Positions 13,591 through 26,110 are shown, counted from the stretch's first letter. The stretch is DNA of 64,000 nt from Isoetes taiwanensis (GCA_021234155.1 JAJEKV010000075.1:2440522-2504521); one strand, 5' to 3'. A program made the numbers and translations. Notes: generated by a model not told the origin, from the letters alone.

Positions 13591-14689
13591 GTTGTGATGC
13601 ATGCTTATTCATTGCTGGCCAATTCGCTATAAGTCCTCGGTGATCGGGTTGAAGGTAAGCTCATCGGTCCATTCAAGTGATATCAATCCTACTCCTTTAC
13701 AGCAAATCCGGAGGTGGCTGGAAACAGCGGGAGCTTTTGAGGGGCCACTCTTGTGCCGCAGGCCCGTGCTGCTGCTTTGGCCCAGTCGTGGTGGTGAGGC
13801 ACATTTCATGGCGTGACATGGATGACATCTCAGCACCAGTGGGCGTGCACTGTGTTGGCCTCTGCACAGGAGTGATGTGCCCAGAGATCTTTGGATGTTC
13901 CTCTGAAAGCCAGGTTCGGACGAGGAACCTGAGTGTGATGTACTCTTGTTTGATGCCTTAAGACAATTTGGAAACATGGAGATGTAGTAGTGCTATCACG
14001 GTATGTTGACGGGTCCACCACCCAGACAATACATCTTTTGGTCGTTAACCTTGACCAGAGAACACGACAAGACTTCACCATATGGGTTTCTTGGAGCAGG
14101 TCTAGAATATCCAGTCTAGCCCGACTACACACTTGACTCAAATGATGATGGTAGATGGGTAGTTTCACCTTGTTCACGGATTTATAGCCTTTTGAATAAA
14201 TCGGGCAACACTGGTACAGCCGAGGTCTTCGCCAGTTATTTTATGCATGTCCAGATGCCTTTCCACGGATAGGTTTCTATTCCGGGCATCTCAAAGGTTC
14301 CTTTAGGATAGCCGGCCTCTGTTTGGTGGTCTTTCTGTGGACTTTGCAGGCCCTCTTGAGGATGGTACATCATTGATTTTAGACCTTCACAAGACACATC
14401 CTTCTATAGCAATTGGAGCATAGCCGATTTCTTCTTCCATTTTTGTGCTCCTCAGAGTGCATTGTTGTAAAATCATCAAGGGATCCTTTCCTCGGGTTTC
14501 CCTACTTTTCCTAAAGCTCTCCTGCTGTCCCACTTGTTTCCACACCTCATTCCATTTGTTCCCATTAGTCGGGGGTAGAGACTATGTGTGTAGGAATTAG
14601 AGGGGCCTTCCTTGGACTTTTTGTTCTTGGTGCAAGTTTCCTCTTCCTCCCTCATAACATCATTTTCTTTTATATGATGACTTACTGAT

Positions 14690-15140
14690 CATCTTTTCCT
14701 CGTATGAAGTGTCTTTCTTCTTGCTCAATCTATTGATTTCTGGCTTTGCCTCATTTGCATGGGATATGGTGGGATAAGAATATAAAACCATAAGTTGGTA
14801 CCGTGGCGGGTAATATCCATTTTGGCGTGCGAGGAATGCTGAAACAAGATAATAAAACTTAGCGCCGTGCTATGCGGTGCCGGAAACCAATGTTGAATTT
14901 GCCGGTCTCGCCGCGTGGCCTTGATTGATGAGAATAAGAGCCAAGTCACTTATTGTACCACCCTTGCAATTGTGTTCAAATGCGCAATGTAGTCGGTGCA
15001 AGTTGAGGTCATGTAATGATTGAGATTCATTGCCTGTACGAGAGTGCTCATGTACTCCATGGTATCCATTTTCTCTATAAAATATTTTGCTTGCCTCAAG
15101 CTAGTCTGATGCATCATGGCTGGCTAACAGTGTCTTAGTG
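14690..15140 (-). mobile_element. Possible copia-type gag remnant
   Basis: On the minus strand, about 15110 down to 14970, one frame reads SLRQAKYFIEKMDTMEYM and then STCTDYIAHLNTIARVV. This is the layout of the UBN2-type gag of Ty1/copia elements (a helix with a conserved aromatic/acidic stretch, then a HLNTI-like helix). No zinc knuckle, protease or integrase was found downstream, and no LTRs were identified. The alternative is chance similarity. Confidence 0.3.
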
Positions 15141-16165
15141 TCGCTCTTCCTTGGGTGTCTTCCATGGGTGGCATCATTAGTAGTCCATGGTATAACATCA
15201 ACTAGATTTGATGCTGTGTTTGGAAAATTCAACCATGGACTTACGTATCCTCGAGGGCATGTTTGGGGATCAGATCCTAGATATGAAGAAGATGCTCTGG
15301 GAGATCTTGTCAACATCAATGGCTATCTTTGGTATGTCAAAATAGTGGATACCATTGCTTGAACCGAGCTTGTCTGACATCAACTTCGATTTCTTTTCAA
15401 TGTCGTTTCACCTTGGCTGGCAAAGATACTAAGACCAAGTTTCTACAGTTCAAGTGCACCGCCACTTGCAAAACCAAATATGCTTGGAAGCTTGAAGATG
15501 GTTTCATACGCAAACTTCGTCGGTTGCGAACACTCTTTCCACATACATAGCAGATTGTATGGTATGGAAGCCTTGAAGGAAACTAGCCATACTTTGTAAC
15601 ATCGTGCATTTGTCTTATCTAGTCTGAATCCCGTCCTATCACATTGTATTTGGAAATCTTTGAGATTCTTCTTTCTGGTCTTCTCTATTGAGAACCTGAA
15701 TCACAAATCATCAAGCTCCTCGCATGAAAGGACCAGCCCTACTTTTTGAGGGGCCGCGTCTTGTTCTCCGCCAGATGTGGGACTCATCATACTTTGAGCA
15801 CATGCAACTCATAGTAACATATCATTCGGACCCACACCTCGGGTAAAAGCATCTTTGCCCAGTCTTGACTTAGCTCACATGTTATGACTCTGCCATCATC
15901 GATTAACGATACCAGAGTCAGATCTATCTCCTTAGTTTCTTCTTGTACTACCTTGGGGTCCTTCTTGAGTTTCTTTTAGGTGTAGTAGTTGATGTAACTA
16001 GTGATCTCTTGAAGCCGTAAAACAAATATCCAACTTAGCCATTGGTCGGGGCCAATATTTTGTGTTAAATGCGCAACTTGCACTAACATCTAGCGGTGGT
16101 GACAAGTCTATAAAAAGATTTATCAAACAATTTTCCAGCCAGAAGCGAGTCGCAATAGATTTAGA

Positions 16166-16247
16166 CACTAAAGAGATGGAATGTGACTTCTCGAGCTACG
16201 ATATAATGTGACCTAGCACGTGAAGTGACATTCCATCTCTCTTAGTG
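16166..16247. repeat. Inverted repeat / hairpin
   Basis: Left arm 16166-16190 (CACTAAAGAGATGGAATGTG...) and right arm 16222-16247 are reverse complements apart from one mismatch and one single-base gap, with a 31-base spacer. A diverged copy of the left-arm sequence (GGGACTTCTCGCTAC) recurs near 16530. It could be a small foldback element or a small-RNA hairpin. Confidence 0.7.
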
Positions 16248-16259
16248 CCCTGTCGTTGA

Positions 16260-18860
16260 CCTCGACTATGACTCATTCTGGACTTCAGCACGCCAAATCC
16301 CAAAAAGAGTAACATAACAATACACAAAAAGCAGTGAACCTTCCATCCATATCACACATGAATCTACATTTCAAACATATGTAGCTTATTATACCAAAAG
16401 TCGAACCATATGAAATATTTAAATGGTCTATATGTTTATTAGCACTGCGAATCTTTCCTCGATTCATGTGTAGCGACTCGAAGGACAACCCTACACTTAT
16501 GCTACTAAGAGTGATAGAATATGGGACTTCTCGCTACACCTAAAGCCCATGACCGAGGGCACTCCATAGAAGGCTTACCATGAGAAAAATATTAAAAGAG
16601 AGTATGCTTCCTAAAACAAGAAAAACATAAATACTGGGAAGCATAGCCCACTCACGACTGATGATTAAAATTGAAGATTAAGATACTAGGAATTATAATC
16701 ACAGAGCATTGCGTGACATTCAATTCTTAGCAAGAGACTGAAAACCAAAATACGTAATCAAACAAGAACTTGGAATTGAAATGCGATTTACATGACTCGG
16801 CTCCAAAACAAAGATAGGCTAAAAGAAGCAGCTTACGGGGCAATAGAGATATTTCAATAAAGACAAAAGTTAAGGTATAATCTAATAAAATACGAGTTGC
16901 AGAGTCACAGAAGTTCACAGAAGTTGGATCACAGAAATCGCAGAGTTTCTAAATCTATTAATAAAGTTAAATACGCAATCAAAAAAGTTTCTAAAACCTA
17001 TTAAAAAACAGAACACAGAGTTTCTAATATATTAAAAAACTTGAACATACTAACCTTTAGCTGCTACATCGAAGTGGGTGAAGCTCTATGAAACCTAAAT
17101 TGAGCCTCAAATAAATCTTTAGAAGCTGGAAAAGTGCCTTTTATTACGACATTTCAAGAAAAGCTCAAATTGAACTCGTATTTTGTAAATGGGCCAAAAA
17201 TGAAGTAGGATACCTTTGAATAAAGTAATTGAGAGAAATTTCATTGATTGAGAGATCGCCAACACAAAGGCATTGAAAAGTAAGGCCAAGCAAAACGCCG
17301 CTGAAGAAATTAGGAATGAAGAAAATGAGATTCAAATTTATTGAAATTAAAAACAACACCTCGCATACAAAATTAATGAATAGATGCTCTCGCCATTAAA
17401 ACCGTGATAGTACCACTTATTACTTTTCAAGAAAATAAAGAAAAATTAAAATCCCGCCTCGCAATTTAAAAATTTAAAACTTTCGCCTACCTAATATCCA
17501 CTTTCCCCAACCGCCAATCATTGGCCGGTACTAACTTTCTATTTTAAAAATGCCCGCTATTTGCATTCTTTGGTCACAAGATTGGATCATGTGGAATTCC
17601 TGTTTTTCCCGCACCTGGTTTTTCCAGAAACACAAGAACTATAAACTTTCATTACATCAATGTTTTAATTCGAAGCCCTGGATGTCGCCAAGAAGGAAGC
17701 TTGCCGGGTATATATATCAGTTGCCATATCTCGTAGTTCTTCTATCATTGAGTGGATTTCAGGTTTTATGACTAGTGCAACATAATTCAAGAAAGAATTT
17801 TAACGATCGAGGAAATGAGCAATCAAGTTTTCTAGAAATGAAATTTTCCTTAAGAGAAGCACGCTTCCTTTATCTAAAAAACTCACTAGAAAGATGTAAT
17901 TGACAAGGGATTGTTGATAATATGGCACCAACTACGCGATGCCATGGAGTGCCCTTTTGACCTGATTATATTAGAATTAGATTGATAGGATTGCTTTTAA
18001 AAGCTGCCACTCATCTATTACGAAGACCACATGCGTGAGCGTAAACACTTGGAGAATCAAGAGGGAGTTTCTTTCAAAACTTGGCTAACAAATACTATTC
18101 ATTTTGAGAATCCCTGGTATGTACTAAAAATTTTAACAAGAAGCATTGTTGCTCTTTTATTGTAGCCCCATTATAAAGATAACTCGCCCCGTCATCTTTA
18201 CATGTGCTACACTTTACATGCATACCATTGAGCAAAAATGGAACCGCAGAGTTGAACGGGGGATAAATAATTGTGCGCATTGAGCAAAAAACCTGGCTCG
18301 TGGACGAACTCCATGGTAGTAAATGATGGTTTGGTAACCCATTGAGCAAAAATGAAATAATAGTAAAATGGGATATGTGCCGATGTATCCGACTCAACTG
18401 TTATATTACAAACAAAAAAATATTGATACTTTTTGTATGAGTCGCGCCTAGCACAACATATCCGTGGATATTTGGTAAATTATTATGTTTTTCTTATGTG
18501 TATTTCATACAATTATTATCCATATATCGGTTATTCTGCACTGCCCGTATGTATGGTGTAGGCATTGTCTAAATATTTCATTTATTGTTATTGCATACAA
18601 TACTATGTTTTCCCTCAACCTTTCTTCTAAATTTCAAATTTCTCATGAAGCTAGTCTTTGAACCTCAGAACCAAGAATCTCGAGCAGAAAGAATGATCTT
18701 TGATTACATGAATGTGGGAAGAGATTAATGCAATTAAGAATGAGCAACCCACCAACCAAAATGCGAAACTATTAAAACCCACCGTGCTAATGATAAAAGA
18801 AGAATAGTGGTTTCAGTTAATATGAAAGGATGAGAAAGTGAATTTGCATCATCGATTACA
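16260..18860. other. Non-coding stretch with small repeats
   Basis: AT-rich with no recognised gene. CACAGA(A)GTT and AGAGTTTCTAA words recur at 16910-17040. The 12-mer CATTGAGCAAAA occurs three times in 120 bp (about 18228, 18278 and 18340). An open frame of 100 codons at 18095-18397 (-) overlaps these repeats and has no known domain. Confidence 0.45.
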
Positions 18861-18869
18861 ATAGAGGAA

Positions 18870-19214
18870 TTGTTGGTGAAGGTGTGCTTATACTATGGGA
18901 TTACATGCACTACTATAATGGACAGGCTCATTGGTGATGACTTTGTGGGAGTCTCCATTTCTTCAATACAGCTTCATAACTTCAGTGTTGAGCTGAAGGA
19001 CAAATACTGCTATGCTTGCAATAATATCAATAGTGGTTTAGAGTTGCCAGCCTTGTTGCTCTGGCCAGTAGACTCCATCGAGATAATAGGAAAAGGGTTG
19101 CTTCAAAGAACTGAGCGTGTTGGAGAAAATAATGTGGTGGTGGATGAAAATGACATTCCTTCCATACCTCCTATGGATGTATCCATATCAGAAAGAGGGC
19201 CTTCAACTTCTTGA
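18870..19214 (+). CDS. Unrecognised 114-codon open frame, possibly decayed gene
   Basis: An open frame with ordinary amino-acid composition (hydrophobic core, acidic C-terminal tail with IPSIPPMDVSISE). It is followed in other frames by further open stretches to 19548, suggesting a frameshifted older coding sequence. I do not recognise a domain. No upstream promoter or splice pattern stands out. It could be transposon-derived or chance. Confidence 0.2.
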   Translation: MLVKVCLYYGITCTTIMDRLIGDDFVGVSISSIQLHNFSVELKDKYCYACNNINSGLELPALLLWPVDSIEIIGKGLLQRTERVGENNVVVDENDIPSIPPMDVSISERGPSTS

Positions 19215-19839
19215 CGAGAAGAAGAGGAAGGAAAAGGTTCGAGATCAGAAAGATACTAACAACTGCATTGAAGAGACCATGCAAGCCATTAGAGGAGGGG
19301 GGAGGGGGATTGTGGCTGACCCCAACAACTACTTTGGTAGATTCACAAAGGAAAGAACTTGTGGAAGCCGATCAATCTACAAGGAGAAAACTCATGGCGC
19401 TAGAAAAACTTATATTTACAATATCATAGAACATGCATTTAAGCCATCATCCGGATGTCGTGAACGTGAGATTCGATTGGTGGGAAATGGATATGCAAAG
19501 ATCACAGCTGACAACCATACTAGGTATATCACTAGATTGGCATGGTAATCCGGAAAGGCGACAACCCCGGGGTGCTTGGCTTCCGTGAATTTATTCGGTG
19601 AAGTTTATTAACTATCATCTTTGAGAGTATGCCTCACAAAAGATCGGTTGATGAAGAGGGGTGCGAGGAAAGTATTTCAATGTTGCACTTTTGCATATTT
19701 CACACAAAAGTGATTTTACAAATGATCCACAATTTTTTTAAGAGGAAATGGGTGTGGACAAGATTTCACATCAGCCTTTAAAGAAGCTCGGGTAAGCATT
19801 TTTTCAGATGTCAAAAGAATGCAATATAACAACTTCTCA

Positions 19840-20940
19840 AAGTGCAATTAGGTCCAATGTACTGCGTTAAACAAAGCCTTGTAGCTAGGACCCAGCTGGT
19901 TGAACCTGCGGACAATCAAAGAGGCGGGTGCTCAAAAGTCTCAATGGCTGAAAAGGCGAGGACATTCGCATACTGCGAATGCGGGGATCATAGCGATGTC
20001 GGAAGAAGCGTTAACAGCGACGTGCATCTTTTTAACACAATCATCGTGAGTACGTAGACTTTAGGGTGGAACAACTTATCCCAAAGCCATCGCCATGTCG
20101 TCGACATAAAGTGTGTTGTGGAACCTGAAGGTGCCACCCATCCGCAACCTGAGGGGAGCGTGGTGAAAAGAAGGCGATATCGCGACCGACAAAGTGCTTG
20201 CCTTTGTGAATATTTTCTGCTCATGGCACTCACCTTCACCCATAGAACACATCACCCAACAGAAAGAACTTTGCCTGAAGTGCGAGCCAAGATAGTAGCG
20301 CGACCCTCTTCATACCATGCTTGAATAGAGACAAGCGCCCGAACCCATCGTCTACGTGTAAAGGGGATGAACCCGATGATGCCGGTGGAGGTCTTGAGGG
20401 GGTGCGAGGCAAGTTGCCCACCACCATGGAGTCTCAATATGGGTGTGAATGGAGGGGCATGGCCGGCGTGTTTGATTGCCTCTCATGCGTCAACAAGCCG
20501 TGCAAAATGGAGAAGCACTTGGAAAGGATGCGAGTCTGAAATAATGCCCAAGATAGGACTGGTTTGTGCTTTTTACCTAGAGGGATACAGGTGACTAAGA
20601 GCTTGTTTAAGAAGTAAACCGGGAGAATCATCTTCACCATTCAAGAGTCTCCAAATGAACTTTGAAATAAGGACTTTGCTTTGCGATAAGAAGTCCATCA
20701 TACCCGACCACGCCCATTTGAGAAGGATGCACCGACCGCGCCACCTTAATCACGGCACCTTCCTCGGTACCCCCATATAAAGTTCGAACTATTGCAATGA
20801 GCTCACGTACTTTATTCTGTGGGGCTAGCAGTATGGATGCCATATAAACATGGGTACTACTAAGGACTGACTTGGCCACTGTAATGCGGCCCGCAAGAGA
20901 CAACTTTGCGATGGACCACCAGAACAAGTGCTTCTCCAAA
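19840..20940 (-). mobile_element. LINE ORF2 C-terminal fragment
   Basis: The minus-strand frame at 20939-20634 reads LSLAGRITVAKSVLSS, the segment after the RT core of plant L1-type LINEs (compare SLSTAGRVTLANAVLAA in the LINE at 44450). It is followed by a stretch like the LINE region upstream of the zinc-binding domain (WALFQTR near 20530), with several frame changes down to about 19990. No poly-A tail is clear. Both ends are lost, so it is a dead fragment. Confidence 0.6.
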
Positions 20941-21175
20941 CCCTTAATGATCTCCTCCTATCTCAGCTCCCATAGTAACATGGATGCCAAACGGAATCTA
21001 ACAACTTGATGGCTGTAACATATTAACCATCGCGAAGTCTTCTAAAAATAGGTATTTGCATTAACCTTTCACAGTGTTTCTTTGATTGAAATTCACAATT
21101 TCGCAGTCCTTTCAAGCTCTTTTTTTTATGCTTGTATTCTACAAAGAAGAGCATTTATCAATTGCAGCACTATAG

Positions 21176-21820
21176 CTAGATAGATAGATAAGATTTTTTA
21201 TGTCCATAGGGACCCTAAAGTAGGCCATGGAACATATCGACAAAGGGCATAAGCCCAAATAAAGCTAAGGGCTAAGCCTCATTACAAAACACCAAGGGAA
21301 TCAAAGAGTACAAAGTGGAAGCAACTAAAGGTAACTCGACCAAGAGTTAGAGGCCCTTTGGTTAGAAATAAGTGATGTGCCTCCCCTGTACACTGCCCAC
21401 TTTTTTTGGAGCCTCACCGTTTGCACCTTGCACAACCTCTCCATCGTCGAGTTAACTAAATTGCAGAGAGATCCTGTTGCAAAGAAAAGTTAGTACCTTT
21501 GAGATGACTCCCATGTTGTAGCCTGTCTTGTGATATAGAAAAATACACTAGAAGATGGCATGGTTGGTTTGATCTCTGATCACCAACTCTTTGTGTTGTA
21601 AAAGTTTCCCGAGCTCTGTATGTGTATTGAATATGTGAAAAAATATGCAACTGCCTTCGTATCTGAACAAGAGCATGTTCCTTGAACCCCTACTATATGA
21701 TAAGTTCAAGTTCTGGTCCTGCTCAGGATAATCTAATCCTGTATTGTGTGGTATCTGAATCTCTTGTTTCTGGCTCCTATGCACTATACCCAACCCCTTC
21801 TCACACTTGTACATCGAGTC
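21176..21820 (-). mobile_element. ORF1-only LINE-like element, (TCTA)n tail
   Basis: Minus-strand element ending in (TAGA)n/(TCTA)n at 21176-21192. The frame at 21650-21456 reads QRVGDQRSNQPCHLLVYF and then HLKGTNFSLQQDLS. This pattern (RVG..., a PR/PC-H-LLV-F strand, then GT.FS.Q.DLS) matches the RRM/C-terminal part of L1 ORF1 proteins (Transposase_22 family), and aligns position by position with the element at 26561-27686. From the end of this domain to the tail there is only ~270 bp and no RT. The N-terminal half is frameshifted (21814-21548). It is non-autonomous in its present form. Confidence 0.6.
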
Positions 21821-22099
21821 TGCAGAGAGTCGAAGCTAAGGGCTCTAGCATATTTCTGCAGTGGAACAGGTGAAACCGGTGGAACACGTTCAGAGTATAC
21901 TTAGTGGAACATGGCATCAATATATGAAACATAATCCGGGTTTGAGTGATGACATCGATGCATAATACTTTACCAGGTGGTGAATGTGGTTGTGATTTAT
22001 AGCCGTCCATAATTTTAGAATACAACAAAACCAGGGCTTGAATCATGAGCTTGCCTTCTACCAAAATAGTTGGGCCTACCATAGATGCACATTTGCCAA

Positions 22100-22750
22100 A
22101 TCTTTGGAGACAATGTCCCGATCTAATCACGGAGATAATTATGTGAAAATTGAATTCTATGGTGCACCTATGTGCAAAAGAAAAATTAATATTGATAAAG
22201 ATGCTTCATCATAAGTATTTAAATGCGGGATAGAACATAAGCAAGGCATCACCTCAAGCACAACCTAAATGGATCGACCAAGAGGGAGGATCAATGCGAT
22301 AAATACAAACCAAAGACGACATTCCCAATAGGCTTTGATAACATTCCCGACCTCGGTGCGGGGGAGGCGAGTCAAATGACAAGGTCAATTTCCAACACGG
22401 AGGAATTGACATGCCAAAGCCAACCAAAGGGTAACACCGAGAGGGTATCAAGCCCGGCGTGGCATACAACCCGGAGAATGAAAATGGGGCGAACACCACA
22501 ACTTCGCATTGTAGCACGCGACAACAAAGTGAAATGGACCTCCACCCCTTCCAACTCAGTATCTGAATATACACAAAGCCCGAAAACCAAAGATGAGTCC
22601 GTAAAATAGGCCCAATATGGTTAGCCAAAATGACCAAGGCAAGCAACCCATTCTAACTCCCTATCTTGCAAACTCGAAAAGGAAATCTGCCAACTGGTTA
22701 CTAACCTAACAGGCGGCCATCCCAAGTAGTCATTGAGACGAGCATCAGTG
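22100..22750. other. Non-coding stretch; overlapping unrecognised open frames
   Basis: A 130-codon frame at 22254-22646 (-) and a 77-codon frame at 22376-22609 (+) overlap on opposite strands. Neither shows a recognisable domain, and I do not accept either as a gene. No repeat was identified here. Confidence 0.4.
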
Positions 22751-23343
22751 TTTGACATGGTCGTGCTTAAAAGGGTTAGTCAAACGCCAGGTTCCCATTG
22801 AGCCAAAATGCATGCCAATTAAGGATCAACGCCACCCAATAAGGTTCCCCCAGGATCATACTCGACTCCATGAACAACCACTACCAAGATGTATAAAGCA
22901 TATCCATTCTAGCTATAGAAATGCTTGAAGAGAGGGAACTAATGTCCGAAGTTCGAGGGTTCTTGCAATTTTGGAATAAAATATCCAACATAGACCTAAT
23001 CCATGTTTCATTTATTGCAGAAAAGTATGTCTGTTTTAATAAAAAAAAATCTAAGGGGTGATCATGCATATTGAAGTGTAGGCATTTTATATTAGAAAAT
23101 TTAATTGTAGAATTCGCCAAATTGGGAACAAGACTAGTGGACCCATGCACCATGTTAAATTTATGCGAGCTTGATGGTTTTTATACATAGTTTACTTACT
23201 TCAATAAGAAAACGTAGAAATCATACTACACTATAATAAGAAGCTTTAGAAGTTTATGTTTGGAGCAAACAAGTAATCAACCAAATGGCGGCTTCTTAAA
23301 TAATGCGGCGGTGGTCGCAACAATTGCGGCTGCTCTTGATGCA

Positions 23344-23350
23344 TATAAAT
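23344..23350 (+). promoter_or_regulatory. TATA box of peroxiredoxin gene
   Basis: TATAAAT in GATGCATATAAATAG, ~207 bp before the ATG at 23557. The same box and its surroundings (GCAACAATTGCGGCTGCTC upstream) are conserved in the duplicate at 26422, which supports a functional core promoter. Confidence 0.65.
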
Positions 23351-23556
23351 AGCCCCAGATGAAAAACTGAGACAGTCTGGGTTGATCAAGGCTAGCATAA
23401 TCCCAATACAGAGGTCGCATTTCTTGTAATACACACTTTTGCTAGATTGACCATCAAGTAACTAGTTTTCTCTAAGGACTTGTTTTAGTTGGCTTCTCTC
23501 TCATAGCTGATTTTGTGTAGAAGCAACTGCCAAGTCTTCTTATATTCTTTTGCATA

Positions 23557-24300
23557 ATGGTTCTACAATTGGGTGACAAAGTTCCAGATTTCATAGCAGA
23601 AACAACACAAGGGATGCTAGATTTCTATGACTACATCTACAAAAGCTGGGTGATAATATTCTCACATCCAGATGATTTCACACCAGTATGCACAACTGAG
23701 CTTGCAGCAATGGCAAAGCATATGCCAGAGTTTGAGAAGAGAGGGGTGAAAGTGTTGGCACTGAGCTGCAATTCAATAGAATCACACAAGGCATGGATAC
23801 CAGACATAGAGGCCTACATGCCAGGGATTAAAGTAAACTATCCTATAATAGCAGATGAAGGCAGGGAGCTAGCAAGCAAGTTTGGGATGATAGATCCTTC
23901 AATGAAAGATACAAAAGGAGAGGCATTAACAGCAAGGGCAGTTTTTATCATAGGCCCCAATAAAAAGCTCAAGCTTTCTCTTCTTTATCCTGCTACTACA
24001 GGCAGAAATATGGAGGAAATAATTCGGGTGTTGGATTCCCTACAACTCACTGCCGCATTTGATGTTGCAACTCCTGCTGATTGGCAAGTCGGAGACGATT
24101 GCATGATTCATCCTGAACTGGATCACGAGGTTGCTGCTAAGAGTTTTCCAAAAGGTTTTAAGACTGTCCGTCTACCTTCTATGAAGAAATATATGCGTTT
24201 CACTCCTCATCCTGTTGAGGGGTCTGTTCGTAATGCTCTTGGGCAGTTTGCTTCTGTGTTAAAGGCTTGCGAGCTTGGTTTAGGGTTGTTTCGCATTTAA
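23557..24300 (+). CDS. PER1: 1-Cys peroxiredoxin (PER1/Prx6 type)
   Basis: A 247-residue thiol peroxidase that should reduce hydrogen peroxide and alkyl hydroperoxides through one catalytic cysteine; plant members are cytosolic/nuclear and linked to desiccation-tolerant tissues (family knowledge). The active site HPDDFTPVC has Cys45, with Thr42 and Pro38, and Arg127 follows in LTARAVF. The 1-Cys landmarks DIEAYMPG, YPATTGRNMEE and ATPADWQ (Trp176) are present. The start is the ATG in GCATAATGGTT; the paralogue has GTG there. No intron is seen. The usual family end lies near MRFTPHP; here about 28 extra residues follow, including Cys238, and the broken paralogue shares them, so the extension predates the duplication. 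Upstream sequence holds a TATA box. Gene symbol is by family only. Confidence 0.92.
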   Translation: MVLQLGDKVPDFIAETTQGMLDFYDYIYKSWVIIFSHPDDFTPVCTTELAAMAKHMPEFEKRGVKVLALSCNSIESHKAWIPDIEAYMPGIKVNYPIIADEGRELASKFGMIDPSMKDTKGEALTARAVFIIGPNKKLKLSLLYPATTGRNMEEIIRVLDSLQLTAAFDVATPADWQVGDDCMIHPELDHEVAAKSFPKGFKTVRLPSMKKYMRFTPHPVEGSVRNALGQFASVLKACELGLGLFRI

Positions 24301-25270
24301 GCATGTACATGATGAATAATGTTCTGTGTGCCTTTCCAAGAGCTACATGCCTTGAGTGGTATATTTTGCCAGGTGTTGTCTGACAAATTGACTGTAAATT
24401 TGACTTTTTTGAACTAATTAATATACAATTATACTCATCATACATTCTCGTGGAGTTAAAGAAATGTATCTATTTATCAATCTATATATATTATAAAGGC
24501 TAATAGCTCTTTTTGCATATTTTACATGTAAGTATTGCTTTCTTCAAAGATGATAGTGGATGCCTCCTTTATTGATTCCTTGTCTAAAACTCTTCAGCTA
24601 TGATGCATCAAGACAAGCAAAAGTAGGAGACCAAAATATATCTCAAAATATTAGATGTCTTCATTTTGTCTTTTACCTTTGTATTATTATGAAATACAAT
24701 GTGCTAAACGTGCTTCTCTTTATTCATCTTTGTTGATTTGGCTAGTAATGCACCATAACCAATGCAATATACAGAGCTAAAGAAGTATAATAGGTACAAA
24801 ATAATCTTCCAATGGTTGGGCTTTCCATCAAATTTAATTATTATTACTACTAGACCAATGGGCATAAATGGGTTGATATGCACAATCGTTTTTCAATTCT
24901 ACTTAGGATGTTGCGTGTAACAGATTTGACCATCATTTTTTAAGGAAAAAAAATCACGATGATGTCGTGTAAACCACCTTCTTGTATTATCCTTGTGCAT
25001 GCATATCTCCATAATTCAAATGCCTATCTGATCATATAAGATGTTATTGTTGTATCCAAATTCGCATCTAACGATCATGTATGGGCTAATTCCTTTTTAT
25101 AAAAATCATACAAGAATCATGACATTGCTACTTCCAGCTTCTACAATGACAAGAATGATACATAGGCGATTGCACCTCTGCAAAATAAAAGATCGAGTCT
25201 ATTAATCTATCAAATTGTAATCTAAAAATAAAAAATAAAATAGCTCATTTGCGATTAATCATCCTTAACT
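24301..25270. other. Peroxiredoxin 3' flank, no further gene
   Basis: AT-rich 3' flank. The first ~590 bases match the flank of the dead copy (28466-28990). No clear gene is present; a conventional poly-A signal was not pinned down. Confidence 0.55.
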
Positions 25271-25429
25271 TTTGGCCGTGTTCACGCTTAAAAGGTTTAG
25301 TCGCACACTAGAGCCTCGCTGAGCCTAAATGCATGTCAACCAAGGACCAACACCACCCGGTAAGGATCCTCTAGCTTGATTTTGAAGTTTGCTTGTCTAG
25401 TCGATTCCATGAACAATGACTACCATGTT

Positions 25430-25580
25430 GAATAGAATAGAATAGAGTAAAACAGAATAGATTTTCTTTAACATCCACGAGGATCAAAAGGCCATGGGAC
25501 CCATACACTAGGCTAGTACAACCATTACTACTAGGATTTAAAAACCCCTGCCTCGAAAGCTTTTGAAGGGACAAATCTTT
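25430..25580 (-). mobile_element. LINE-like 3' end with (TTCTA)n tail
   Basis: Reads on the minus strand as a short 3' end: CCCATGG, then TCGTGGATGTTAAAG, then (TTCTA)n at 25434-25460. The segment before the tail resembles the 3' ends at 27540, 50060, 21200, 49400 and 61220. It interrupts the left part of duplication unit 2, just after the repeat marker. Severely 5'-truncated; no coding part remains. Confidence 0.55.
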
Positions 25581-25982
25581 GCAGTAATGATAATACTAGA
25601 TAATCAGTAAAAAATAAGTTTGTGCAAAGAAGATCATGGTGACTACTGATGTCTCAACATTTGAAGATACATCTAGAACCTCAATTATGTATAATGCCAA
25701 GCCATGCACGCAGGCGGTGCTATGAGAAGTTGTGGGAGTGTGGAATGTAATGCTGATGTTAAATCACGATTCCTGATCAGCTCAAAAGCAGAACATCTCA
25801 GAAATGTATGGTTGAGCATGCATGCAATGCACCTGGGGGATTCACCTGTATGTATATTGGATATGCCATCTGCGAAGATGGGTTCAGGTAAAAACTCACT
25901 CCTTATTTATCAATGTTCTAACAGAAAATCCCTTTTCCTACTTTTATCCATCTGCTGCATGTATACCCCATAAAATATTTCT

Positions 25983-26110
25983 ACGAGAAAACCATTACAT
26001 TATATATGTATTCTCTGCCCATATTCAACATTTTTACATATTTTTATATGTATTCTATATCTCTTAGTGTATTTTTCATGCAACTAATTCGATATTTGCA
26101 TATTTTTGGG
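25983..26110. repeat. Dispersed repeat, second copy at 1-118
   Basis: Near-identical to the first 118 bases of the window; lies inside duplication unit 2 and upstream of the dead peroxiredoxin promoter. Confidence 0.8.

Larger units (their letters stand above)
22750..24890. repeat. Tandem duplication unit 1 (intact peroxiredoxin)
   Basis: Left marker at 22757-22890 (AAATGCATGCCAATTAAGGA...), promoter, coding region and 3' flank all reappear in the same order at 25275-28990. The 3' flanks share GAGTGGTATATTTTGCCAGG, and TACTAGACCAATGGGC near 24850 and 28960. Unit 2 is longer because of insertions at about 25430-25580 and 26561-27686. Confidence 0.85.

Noticed and set aside
13627-14177. 116- and 115-codon minus-strand frames plus overlapping plus-strand frames
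   Set aside because: Open in several frames on both strands, with no recognisable motif; perhaps old retroelement DNA, but unsupported.
22254-22646. 130-codon minus-strand frame
   Set aside because: No domain, no splice or promoter context, and an overlapping plus-strand frame.
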